A stretch of DNA of 15,363 bases from Bacillota bacterium (GTDB lineage Bacteria; Bacillota; Bacilli; Paenibacillales; Paenibacillaceae): NCBI GenBank assembly GCA_023391635.1, contig JAEWAQ010000066.1, forward strand, positions 1 through 15,363, written 5' to 3'. The position numbers and the translations under genes were made by a program. This document shows, piece by piece, positions 1 to 6,386 of this stretch (position 1 is the stretch's first letter; each line of letters begins with the position of its first letter). The notes under the pieces are model-generated. The model worked only from the letters and a program-made list of their open reading frames with translations. It was not told where the DNA came from and did no database searches.

Positions 1-438
1 ATGCGGCCCCTATTCTCGCAAAATCGACGCTAAAACGCGCAATAAGGTCCTCCACGGCCCTAAAACTCACATGATGGTGTCCTTTCTAGCTCGCTTGGTA
101 GTCGATAGGAGGAATAGGGGCCGATGCGGCCCTTATTCTCGCAAAATCGGTGCTAAAACGCGCAATAAGGTCCTCCACGGCCCTAAAACCCACATGAAGG
201 GGTCCTTTCTAGCTCGCTTGGTGGTCGATAGGAGGAATAGGGGCCGATGCGGCCCCTATTCTCGCAAAATCGACGCTAAAACGCGCAATAAGGTCCTCCA
301 CGGCCCTAAAGCCCGCAGAATGAGGTCCTTTCTAGCTCGCTTGTAGGTCGATAGAGGAGGTAGGTAGGTGCCATCGCGGCCCCTATTCTCGCAAAATCGA
401 CGCAAAATCGCGAAATAAGGTCCTCCATGGCCCTAAAC
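1..438. repeat. 123-bp tandem repeat array, about 3.5 copies
   Basis: Copies begin at 1, 124, 247 and (diverged, partial) 373. The unit is 123 bp in the first two copies and 126 bp in the third; the last copy fades out near 438. Each unit carries the landmarks GCGGCCCCTATTCTCGC, AATAAGGTCCTCCACGGCCC and GTCCTTTCTAGCTCGCTTG. Because 123 is a multiple of three, a 91-codon open frame of Arg-rich repeated peptide runs through it, but nothing in it looks like a protein family and I see no convincing ribosome binding site, so I treat it as non-coding. The array continues to the left edge, so the copy number is a minimum. No other copy of the unit was seen in this window. Confidence 0.9.
224..274. 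repeat. Hairpin spanning the repeat junction
   Basis: The junction between copies 2 and 3 holds a perfect 12-bp inverted repeat, GAATAGGGGCCG (235-246) and CGGCCCCTATTC (250-261), separated by only ATG. An outer GTCGAT (224-229) and ATCGAC (269-274) pair flanks it. The junction of copies 1 and 2 (101-150) keeps the inner stem with one G-T wobble and loses part of the outer pair. The third junction (347-392) is degraded. No T-run follows, so it is not a typical terminator. Its function is unknown. Confidence 0.75.
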
Positions 439-448
439 TATTCATTTC

Positions 449-510
449 CAACTACCGCCCTCAACTACCGCTCTCAACAACCGTCCCCAACAACCGTCCC
501 CAACCGTCCG
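449..510. repeat. 13-bp short tandem repeat, four copies plus a partial one
   Basis: Units start at 449, 462, 475 and 488: CAACTACCGCCCT, CAACTACCGCTCT, then CAACAACCGTCCC twice, followed by a partial CAACCGTCC at 501. The strand is strongly C/A-rich. It lies between the 123-bp array and the end of the interrupted nuclease gene, with no gene inside. Confidence 0.85.
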
Positions 511-584
511 CATCGTAGGTTATCTATACCAGGCCTGTCACCATAGAGCAATTTTTACTTGTCAACCGTCATATTATGCTTCCA

Positions 585-1253
585 TTACTCCAGAAAATCA
601 CCAATGCGGGGCCCCAGACGATAGGTGCGAACTCGTTCACTGCCTGAAGCCGGTACTAGAACAGCGTGAGTGGCAAGCGATTTCAGCAATCTGCTTGCTT
701 GTTTCCTGCCAATGTACAACCAATTACCCACGTCTGTCGCCGAAATAGGCTGATTCAGGCGAGCGGCTATTCGTACGATCTCACGTTCCTTCAATGACAA
801 TTGCAGCGTCGGGTGCGCGCTCCCGCCGTATAGCCGTCCCATTACTTGCAGGATGAATTGCTGGCATTTTCTCGGTTGCTCCTTCAATTGGTCCACAGAG
901 AATCGGAACACTTTCCAGCCGTCGTGCACGATCTGATTTTGCCGTTCCAGCCCATCGTCATATTGTTTGCGGCTGATCTTGCTCCAATGCGTGCCATAGG
1001 CATCCGTCTCCTAATTGATCTTATACGGGTAACGTACGAACGCATGATCCAGAAATCTGGACCCGTCCCGGTAGTCGAACACTTCATACTCCGGGTGCAA
1101 ATCATCGAAATTGCCGATCGCCGGGTACCACGCTTGGGACAGAAACAATTTCTCGCCATACATATGGCCTTCCTTCAAGCGTCGCAGCCGCTCGCCCGAA
1201 CGGCTTGCCAAATGCCCCTCCATCCACTTTGTATAGGCTTCATCAAATCCCAT
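585..1253 (-). pseudogene. DUF559/Vsr-like nuclease with C-terminal helix-turn-helix, interrupted by an amber codon
   Basis: Read on the minus strand from ATG at 1253, with GGAGGG upstream, one frame of 222 codons runs to TAA at 585. It is broken only by TAG at 1013-1011 (codon 81). Before the stop are LHPEYEVFDYRDGSRFLDHAF and YPYKIN; after it ETDAYGTHWSKISRKQYDDG and VHDGWKVFRFSVDQL. This arrangement (Asp in FLDHAF, then E-x-D, then GWKVFRF) resembles the PD-(D/E)XK core of DUF559 and Vsr-type endonucleases. The last 75 residues look like a winged helix (ATDVGNWLYIGRKQASRLLK). The stop sits directly before the presumed catalytic E-x-D, so the 80-residue product would lack much of the core. 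No frameshift is needed to join the halves. It is either a recent pseudogene or read through. The family call is from motif memory and is moderate. Confidence 0.72.
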
Positions 1254-1280
1254 TTCAACATCCCTCCAAATTGTACATGA

Positions 1281-1326
1281 AAAAACGAAAAAACCGTCCC
1301 TCTCCGCAGCAGCGGAAAAGAACGGT
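1281..1326 (-). terminator. Terminator-like hairpin in the leader of the interrupted nuclease gene
   Basis: On the minus strand the arms ACCGTTCTTTTCCGC (1326-1312) and GCGGAGAGGGACGGT (1307-1293) pair over 15 positions, three of them G-U, around a 4-nt loop. A T-rich run (TTTTTTCGTTTTTT, 1293-1280) follows. It lies only about 20-40 bases before the ribosome binding site of the gene starting at 1253, so it would end transcription before that gene. It may be an attenuator, or the end of an upstream transcript. Confidence 0.65.
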
Positions 1327-1355
1327 GTGCTTCACGCGTCCAATAGAAGAATCTC

Positions 1356-1361
1356 ATTATA
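1356..1361 (-). promoter_or_regulatory. Possible -10 element for the nuclease gene
   Basis: A perfect TATAAT lies on the minus strand in an AT-rich stretch about 100 bases before the gene start. No good TTGACA-like -35 box is found at 16-18 bp (the best is TGATTT). If it is used, the transcript would meet the leader hairpin about 25 nt after initiation. Confidence 0.35.
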
Positions 1362-1458
1362 ATTAAAGACGTATTGAAAATCATCTGAGACAAGAAATCA
1401 ATACATTTCAAGTTTACTCTAACTTTGAAACATCTTCCTGTCAACGGGAGCGGTATGT

Positions 1459-1560
1459 ATGGTGGGCGCAGTGGGCACAGTTGGTTGAACGGATGGTGGG
1501 TGCGGCAGGCACAGTTGGTTGGATGTATGGTGGGCGCAATGGACACAGGTGGTTGGAAAG
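1459..1560. repeat. 34-bp tandem repeat, three copies
   Basis: Copies at 1459-1492, 1493-1526 and 1527-1560 share ATGGTGGGCGCA then GGCACAGTTGGTTG. The period is 34 bp, not a multiple of three, which argues against a coding repeat. The stretch 1254-1793 contains no gene I can support: it holds this repeat, the degenerate repeat at 1604-1684, and the leader of the nuclease gene. Confidence 0.85.
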
Positions 1561-1603
1561 GATGAGAAGTCAAAGTTTCCACACATGTTTCCACACCACG
1601 ATA

Positions 1604-1684
1604 CCTGCACAAGCCTCGACACATGACCCTGCAAAACCTCCGCGTATGCCTGTACAAACCTCATCGCGTGCCCGCACAAGCCTC
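1604..1684. repeat. Degenerate 21-24 bp repeat
   Basis: Four imperfect units begin at 1604, 1628, 1649 and 1672. They share CCTGCACAAGCCTC or a close variant (CCTGCAAAACCTC, CCTGTACAAACCTC, CCGCACAAGCCTC), followed by a variable 8-10 bases ending near ATG or GTG. The lengths are uneven (24, 21 and 23 bp, then a partial one). Confidence 0.65.
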
Positions 1685-1793
1685 TGCATCTCCCCCTATA
1701 GGCGCTCAACATGTCCAAGCGAATAAGAAGAATGTCACCCGCACACCGCGAATTCGCATTCAACATGGTATTATAGTGGAGAGGTGACTCGAC

Positions 1794-1940
1794 ATGCATG
1801 AACATGATCATGACGATCCGCTGCAACAAATCATTGGTATGGTCGACCCGTCTAAATTGGAATCCGGCTCAACCGATTATGATGACGATCTCGTTGACGC
1901 TACCGGGCAATACGAGCATAAAGGAGATTCTCCACGTTGA
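1794..1940 (+). CDS. Small acidic hypothetical protein, 48 aa, coupled to bcp
   Basis: ATG at 1794 is preceded by GGAGAGGTG (1778-1786), a good ribosome binding site with 7-nt spacing. The product starts MHEHDHDDPLQQIIGMVDPS and ends YEHKGDSPR. It is acidic, has a His/Asp-rich N-terminus and no membrane segment. The stop TGA (1938-1940) overlaps the TTG start of the peroxiredoxin gene by 4 bp (TTGA), so the two are probably translationally coupled. I do not recognise a family. The alternating His and acidic residues could bind metal, but that is speculation. A possible -10 (TATTAT, 1769-1774) lies upstream without a clear -35. Being a gene rests on the ribosome binding site and the overlap. 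Confidence 0.6.
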   Translation: MHEHDHDDPLQQIIGMVDPSKLESGSTDYDDDLVDATGQYEHKGDSPR

Positions 1941-2407
1941 AACAACCCGAAATCGGCAAAATGGCGCCTAACATCACATTGCCCGCATCGAGCGGCGAAA
2001 CCGTGACATTGCGCGAGCTCCGCGGCAAGAAGGTCGTGCTGTTCTTCTACCCGAAAGACCAGACGCCGACCTGCACGCAGGAGGCTTGCGACTTCCGCGA
2101 CGCCCATGCGGCGTTCGAGGCGGCGGATACGATCCTCATCGGCGTCAGCCCGGACCCGATCCAGTCGCATCATAAATTCATCGCGAAGCACGATCTGCCC
2201 TTCCTGCTGTTGTCCGACACCGAGCGGAAAGCTACCGTCAAGTATGGCGTCTGGCAGGAAAAACAGCTGTACGGGCGTAAATATATGGGTATCGTTCGTT
2301 CAACTTTCCTCATCGACCGCAAGGGCAAGCTCGTCCGCGAATGGAGGAACGTGCGGTTGAAGGGTCATATCGAGACGGTGCTTCAAGCTGCTGGCGTATT
2401 GAAATAG
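1937..2407 (+). CDS. bcp: Thiol peroxidase, BCP/PrxQ-type peroxiredoxin
   Basis: A cytosolic peroxiredoxin that reduces hydrogen peroxide and organic peroxides, normally with electrons from thioredoxin. Its 156 aa length is typical. The thioredoxin-like fold shows in VVLFFYPKDQTPTCTQEACD. Cys46 in TPTC is the peroxidatic cysteine, and Cys51 sits five residues later, as the resolving cysteine does in the atypical 2-Cys BCP class. Later family features are LLSDTERKATVKYGVW and STFLIDRKGKL. The start is TTG at 1937, placed by AAGGAG (1921-1926) ten bases upstream and by the alignment of the N-terminus (IGKMAPNITLP) with the family. It overlaps the small gene before it. It converges with the germination operon, whose last gene ends 60 bp away. 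No T-run terminator separates them. Confidence 0.93.
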   Translation: MKQPEIGKMAPNITLPASSGETVTLRELRGKKVVLFFYPKDQTPTCTQEACDFRDAHAAFEAADTILIGVSPDPIQSHHKFIAKHDLPFLLLSDTERKATVKYGVWQEKQLYGRKYMGIVRSTFLIDRKGKLVREWRNVRLKGHIETVLQAAGVLK

Positions 2408-2467
2408 GATTTCAGCGATGCCTCCTCAAGCGACATATGGCTTTGAGAAATCCTCATAACGGAGTTA

Positions 2468-3580
2468 TCATTTCGTCAATCCCGTGCCGATGAGAGTCGC
2501 TCTGACCTTCACGTTCACATCCGCTTTCGACAACGCCTCGCCCCACCGATCCTCTACCTCTTTCCACCGTCGATATTCATGCGCCCGCGCATAGAGCCCG
2601 AATCCGACTGGGTCGATCTTCTTCGCTTGAATTTTGCGAATGAAGCGATCGAATCGCTCCTCCATCTCTTGCGCTATATACTGCTCCAACTTGCCCGTTT
2701 GTCCGGGCAAGTCGAGGGGAAACATGAGCTCTGTCAGCACCGCCCTCATTTTGATGCGGACATCGAACTTGAACCTGCCATCCAAGTAGTCCGTTTTCGT
2801 TTTGACTTGTACTTTTTCGATGGAGAAGCTGTAGGTATCGCTTGGAATCGCCTCGTCTTTCGGCTGATCGGGCGCGCGGAAGGTAAACGAGAATTCGCCG
2901 CCCGTCTCATGCTGCAAGATGCGAAGAAGCTTGTTCTCGTCGGCGCCGATGGACAAACGGAATTTTCCTTGCTCGTCCAACAGGACGGATCCGGTAACAT
3001 TGAGCCGCTTCCCTTTGCGCAGCTCCGTCAGGCTTGCGGTCATCCCTTTTTCGTAATTAGCGCGCCTTAAGTCCTGCAGCATAGTCTTCACGGTAATATT
3101 GCGGTGATAGGCCGTATCGATCAGATTCGTCAGGTAGAGAGGAAGGCGCGGCTTGTCTTCCGGCTTGTAGCTGATGACATCAATCACGGGGCCGTCGACC
3201 ATCGCGATCCTTCCTCTCACCGTATTTCTGGGATCCCGCAGAATCGGCTCCAGCAGCCTGAACCAGCCCGGGTGCTGCAGCACGCGTTTTCCGATCAAAA
3301 ACTCCTGGACTTTTCCGCCGACGCCCAGCCCCATGAAGGTCTTGTCGATTTCGTCCCTCCCTTTGCGCAGCGTGATGGTCCGGACCGTCGCTTCTTCTTC
3401 TTTGATCTTGGCTTCTTTGTCGAATATGGGCCCGGATGCCGAAACGACCAGGTTGTTGTCTTGATCCAAATCGATGCCGATGATCAGCCACAAGGACATT
3501 TTTTCAATTTCGCTTTTGTCCGCTCCTCCCTTCGATAACAAGACGAGCAGAATCAGCACGACGATCAACGCCTTTCTCAT
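2468..3580 (-). CDS. Ger(x)C family spore germination protein lacking the lipobox cysteine
   Basis: This is the third subunit of a GerA-type nutrient germinant receptor in the spore inner membrane. At 370 aa it has the usual length. Family features are LIIGIDLDQDNNLVVSASGP near residue 33 and the C-terminal domain with FKFDVRIKMRAVLTE and LEQYIAQEMEERF. GerC subunits normally carry an N-terminal lipobox ending in Cys (LxGCWD-like). Here the hydrophobic segment LIVVLILLVLLSKGGADKSE has no Cys, so the protein cannot be lipidated in the usual way. It may stay anchored by an uncleaved signal or be cut by another peptidase. The ATG (3580-3578) overlaps the stop of the B-subunit gene by 4 bp (ATGA). 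It is last in the operon. Confidence 0.9.
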   Translation of the reverse strand: MRKALIVVLILLVLLSKGGADKSEIEKMSLWLIIGIDLDQDNNLVVSASGPIFDKEAKIKEEEATVRTITLRKGRDEIDKTFMGLGVGGKVQEFLIGKRVLQHPGWFRLLEPILRDPRNTVRGRIAMVDGPVIDVISYKPEDKPRLPLYLTNLIDTAYHRNITVKTMLQDLRRANYEKGMTASLTELRKGKRLNVTGSVLLDEQGKFRLSIGADENKLLRILQHETGGEFSFTFRAPDQPKDEAIPSDTYSFSIEKVQVKTKTDYLDGRFKFDVRIKMRAVLTELMFPLDLPGQTGKLEQYIAQEMEERFDRFIRKIQAKKIDPVGFGLYARAHEYRRWKEVEDRWGEALSKADVNVKVRATLIGTGLTK

Positions 3581-4677
3581 CCCGCCCTCCGTTTCCGGAC
3601 CTTTTCCACGCCCCAGACATAGACATACAGCACAATGGGAATGACCCCAATCACGATTTTAAATATAAGGTTGTACCATTCCAACCACTGCTCGGACTGA
3701 TCCCATGTCGGTTGGATGAAATAGGCGCCTGCGACGACCGCGGCGAAATAGAGGAAGGCATGGTTCCGATGATCCGCTTTGTTCAGCAGGCGGCTGGAGG
3801 AGAACACGGCACAATAGACAAACGGCATCCATGATACAGATACGACGAACAAGTACAGCGCGAGCGAAACCATGTCAAGCCGCTCCAGGAAACGGAACTC
3901 GATGTTTTTGAGCAGGAAGAGCAACGGCTGGTTTATCGAAGTGATGCCGTCCGGCGAAAAAAATACGAAGCACGAGATCGTGGTGAATAAGTAGACGAAC
4001 AGGGTCAGCGTGTTTGCGATGAACATGCCGCGCAGGGCATACTGCTTTTTTTGCAAGAAAGGATAAATAATAAAAACGATTTCAATCCCGGAAAAGGAAC
4101 TGAGCGTATTCATTGTACCGTTCATGATCGGCTGCAGGCTATCTTTGAATACCGGCAGCAGATGGATCCAATGGCCATGCCGCAACGGAACGAGCAAAAA
4201 CAGCAGCATCCAGATGGTCATGTAAAACACGAATTCGGCATATCGGCCTTGAACGCGCAGACCTTGGCGAACGACCATATAGCCGGGTATGGCGAGCAGC
4301 AATACGATCACGTATTCCGGTGTCCTGGACAGGAACCACGATTTGATGTAAAGCATCGAGTTGATGATGATAAACCAGCCGGAAAAGGCGAAATAGACAA
4401 TCGCCATCAGCAGCAACAGCTTGCCGAGCCATTTGCCGAACAGGCGTTCAGCCAAGCCCGGCAGCGTCAGTTCCGGATATTTCCTTAACGTCAGCAGAAA
4501 GAGCCAGCCCGCCAATACGCTGAAGGCCCAGTTGAGTATAATGCTTATCCAGCCGTCCGTTCCGGCATCTTGGGCCACAAGCCTCGGAAGCGAAAACACC
4601 ACTGTGGCCACCTGTGCGCCGTGGATCAGAAAAATATACTGCATCAAGGTAATGGAGTTGCTCTTGGTTGCGTTCAT
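3577..4677 (-). CDS. GerAB/ArcD/ProY-type spore germination permease (B subunit)
   Basis: A multi-pass membrane protein of the APC transporter superfamily, B subunit of the germinant receptor, where the family is thought to bind the germinant. An in-frame ATG lies 28 codons further upstream, but ATG at 4677 is the better start: AAGGAA sits just upstream, it overlaps the A-subunit stop by 4 bp (ATGA), and the family begins at this point (ITLMQYIFLIHG). The resulting 366 aa is the usual length. About ten hydrophobic segments are visible, including the first near residues 8-28, then WISIILNWAFSVLAGWLFLL, and a last one near IVIGVIPIVLYVYVWGVEKV. It ends in a basic tail. Confidence 0.92.
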   Translation of the reverse strand: MNATKSNSITLMQYIFLIHGAQVATVVFSLPRLVAQDAGTDGWISIILNWAFSVLAGWLFLLTLRKYPELTLPGLAERLFGKWLGKLLLLMAIVYFAFSGWFIIINSMLYIKSWFLSRTPEYVIVLLLAIPGYMVVRQGLRVQGRYAEFVFYMTIWMLLFLLVPLRHGHWIHLLPVFKDSLQPIMNGTMNTLSSFSGIEIVFIIYPFLQKKQYALRGMFIANTLTLFVYLFTTISCFVFFSPDGITSINQPLLFLLKNIEFRFLERLDMVSLALYLFVVSVSWMPFVYCAVFSSSRLLNKADHRNHAFLYFAAVVAGAYFIQPTWDQSEQWLEWYNLIFKIVIGVIPIVLYVYVWGVEKVRKRRAG

Positions 4678-6233
4678 GACGGTTCCTTCTGTGGACGCTG
4701 CCGCCCCATCCGTTGTTCTTGAATCGCTTGCGTGCTCTTTGGACGTTTCGTCATGGACCATAACGGAAACCGGACGAACGTGTCTTTCATATCCGCCCAG
4801 CGGAATGGAGCGAGCGGGCTGCCGTACGGTGTGCCCAGCGACTCCAGCCCAATCAGATGGATGACCAACACCATGAAGCCGATCATGATGCCGATGATCC
4901 CGAATAGCGACGCAAGCAGCATCATTGGAAAACGCAGCAGCCGGACCGCCGTTCCCATATCGTAGCTGGGCAGGATGAAGGAGGCGATGGCGGTCGAGGC
5001 GACGACGATGACCATGATGTTGCTGACGATGCCCGCCTGAACGGCCGCCTGGCCGACGACGATTCCTCCCACGATGCCGATCGTCTGTCCGACCGGCGCG
5101 GGAAGCCGGATGCCGGCCTCGCGCATCATTTCCAGCATAATTTCCATCAGCATCGCTTCCATCAGCGGCGGAAACGGCACCCGTTCCCGCGATTCGGCGA
5201 TCGACAAGAACAATTCCAGCGGGATGACTTCATAGTTGAAGGAGATAAAAGCGATATACACAGCGGGCAAAAACAAAGCAATCATGAACGCCACGAATCG
5301 CAGCAGGCGTATAAAGGAGGCGATGAGCCAGCGCGTGCTGTAGTCGTCTACACTTTGGAAGAAGGAGGTGAACGTGGCCGGAGCGACGATCACGCTGGGG
5401 GAGCGGTCCACGATGACGACGAGGCGCCCTTGCAGCAATTGAGAGATCGCGGAGTCCGGGCGTTCCGTCATGATGAATTGGGGGAACGGCGAATGCGGAT
5501 TGTCTTCGATAAATTCCCCCAGTTCCCCGGTATTGATAATCGCATCTACGTCGATGTTAACGATTCTGCTCTCCAATTCGCGGAGCACATCCGGGTCGGC
5601 GACGTCATGCAAATACATGATCCATACTTTCGATTTGCCGCGCCGGCCCACGGTATGCTCCGCGATTCGAAGCTCCCTGTGCGGAAGATATCGGCGCAGA
5701 AGCGCGATATTTTGCAGCCCGGTTTCCACGAATCCCTGGTGCGCGCCCTTAAGCGAGGTTTCCAGTTGGGGGTCTTCGATGGCGCGCTGGGGCCACCCTC
5801 TTGTTGCAAAAACGGATGCCTCCCGACACCCATCCAGAAGCAGCACGCTGTCTCCTTGCAGGATGGCATCTTCCAAGTCGCTCCATCGCGATACCGCATG
5901 CATGTTGCCGATCGAGGCCGACGGCAAGCCGCTCTTTCCCTTCACGGATTCGTACATCAGAGGATGCAACACGTTGTTGTTCAGCGCATTTTTATCCGCC
6001 AGACCGTCCAGATAGAGCAAAGCCGCCGGCGTTCCTTGCGGACTTGTCGCAAACCGGCGGATCACCAAATCGGGCGATGCCGGGAACAATCGTTTCGCGA
6101 TTTCGATATTCCGGGACAGATCGGTCGAGAGTGCACCTTGTTCCTGGGGAGGGCAGCGTGTCTGCTCCGCTTTTTCCGTTCGCTCCTTGGCGTAGCGATA
6201 TATTCTCTTCAGAAATCTTGAAAGGAAGAACAT
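4674..6233 (-). CDS. GerA family spore germination protein (A subunit)
   Basis: First gene of the receptor operon, 519 aa. GerA subunits have a soluble N-terminal domain and a C-terminal membrane domain. Here the soluble part covers about residues 35-290 (for example LLDGCREASVFATRGWPQR, GRRGKSKVWIMYLHDVADP, VVIVDRSPSVIVAPATF). Membrane segments follow (LLRFVAFMIALFLPAVYIAF, VGQTIGIVGGIVVGQAAVQAG, FPMMLLASLFGIIGIMIGFM). The conserved SPFPQ and ERVPFPPLMEA stretches are present. The basic tail after the last membrane segment is about 65 residues. ATG at 6233 is preceded by GGAGG about ten bases upstream, and a sigma-G-like promoter lies about 40 bp upstream, so expression in the forespore is expected. 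The germinant cannot be told from the sequence. Confidence 0.95.
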   Translation of the reverse strand: MFFLSRFLKRIYRYAKERTEKAEQTRCPPQEQGALSTDLSRNIEIAKRLFPASPDLVIRRFATSPQGTPAALLYLDGLADKNALNNNVLHPLMYESVKGKSGLPSASIGNMHAVSRWSDLEDAILQGDSVLLLDGCREASVFATRGWPQRAIEDPQLETSLKGAHQGFVETGLQNIALLRRYLPHRELRIAEHTVGRRGKSKVWIMYLHDVADPDVLRELESRIVNIDVDAIINTGELGEFIEDNPHSPFPQFIMTERPDSAISQLLQGRLVVIVDRSPSVIVAPATFTSFFQSVDDYSTRWLIASFIRLLRFVAFMIALFLPAVYIAFISFNYEVIPLELFLSIAESRERVPFPPLMEAMLMEIMLEMMREAGIRLPAPVGQTIGIVGGIVVGQAAVQAGIVSNIMVIVVASTAIASFILPSYDMGTAVRLLRFPMMLLASLFGIIGIMIGFMVLVIHLIGLESLGTPYGSPLAPFRWADMKDTFVRFPLWSMTKRPKSTQAIQEQRMGRQRPQKEPS

Positions 6234-6270
6234 GCGCGAAGAGCCTCCAGTGCAAGGTGAATCATCTCCT

Positions 6271-6299
6271 TATTATGGATGGAAAGGTTTTTTCTATTC
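6271..6299 (-). promoter_or_regulatory. Sigma-G-type promoter of the germination operon
   Basis: On the minus strand GAATA (6299-6295), a 17-bp spacer and CATAATA (6277-6271) fit the forespore sigma-G consensus as I know it (GHATR, 17-18 bp, CATNHTA). The start of transcription would fall about 30 nt before the GerA ATG, with GGAGG in between. This fits the known forespore expression of gerA operons. Confidence 0.75.
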
Positions 6300-6320
6300 G
6301 TCATGCGAATGAAGGGCGTA

Positions 6321-6350
6321 TTGAAATAAGCGGGAAACTAACGCTATAAT
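6321..6350 (+). promoter_or_regulatory. Sigma-A promoter of guaA
   Basis: TTGAAA (6321-6326), an 18-bp spacer and a perfect TATAAT (6345-6350) lie about 37 bp before the guaA start. The leader is too short for a riboswitch. It sits back to back with the sigma-G-like promoter of the germination operon. Confidence 0.75.
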
Positions 6351-6386
6351 AGCAACAATTGATGGAGAGGGGCTCGGCTTAACCAA

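Noticed and set aside
71..346. 91-codon open frame of repeated Arg-rich peptide
   Set aside because: It exists because the repeat unit is a multiple of three; the sequence is dominated by hairpin arms, no convincing ribosome binding site precedes it and no family is recognisable.
884..1159. Minus-strand open frame of 91 codons, first read as evidence for a frameshift in the nuclease gene
   Set aside because: It is in a different frame with unnatural composition; codon counting shows the two halves of the real gene share one frame separated only by TAG.
846..1280. Plus-strand open frame of 144 codons
   Set aside because: Antisense shadow of the minus-strand nuclease-like gene, whose motifs and ribosome binding site are on the other strand.
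1175..1829. Overlapping open frames of up to 160 codons on both strands across the repeats
   Set aside because: They are low-complexity products of the 34-bp and 21-24 bp repeats, with no ribosome binding sites or family motifs.
2408..2453. GGATTTC/GAAATCC inverted repeat between bcp and the GerC-like gene as a bidirectional terminator
   Set aside because: The stem is 7 bp with a loop of over 30 nt and no T-run on either strand; too weak to call.
4678..4761. N-terminal extension of the GerB-type permease from the upstream ATG at 4761
   Set aside because: The 28 extra residues are hydrophilic and overlap the GerA gene, and the ATG at 4677 has the ribosome binding site, the 4-bp overlap and the family N-terminus.
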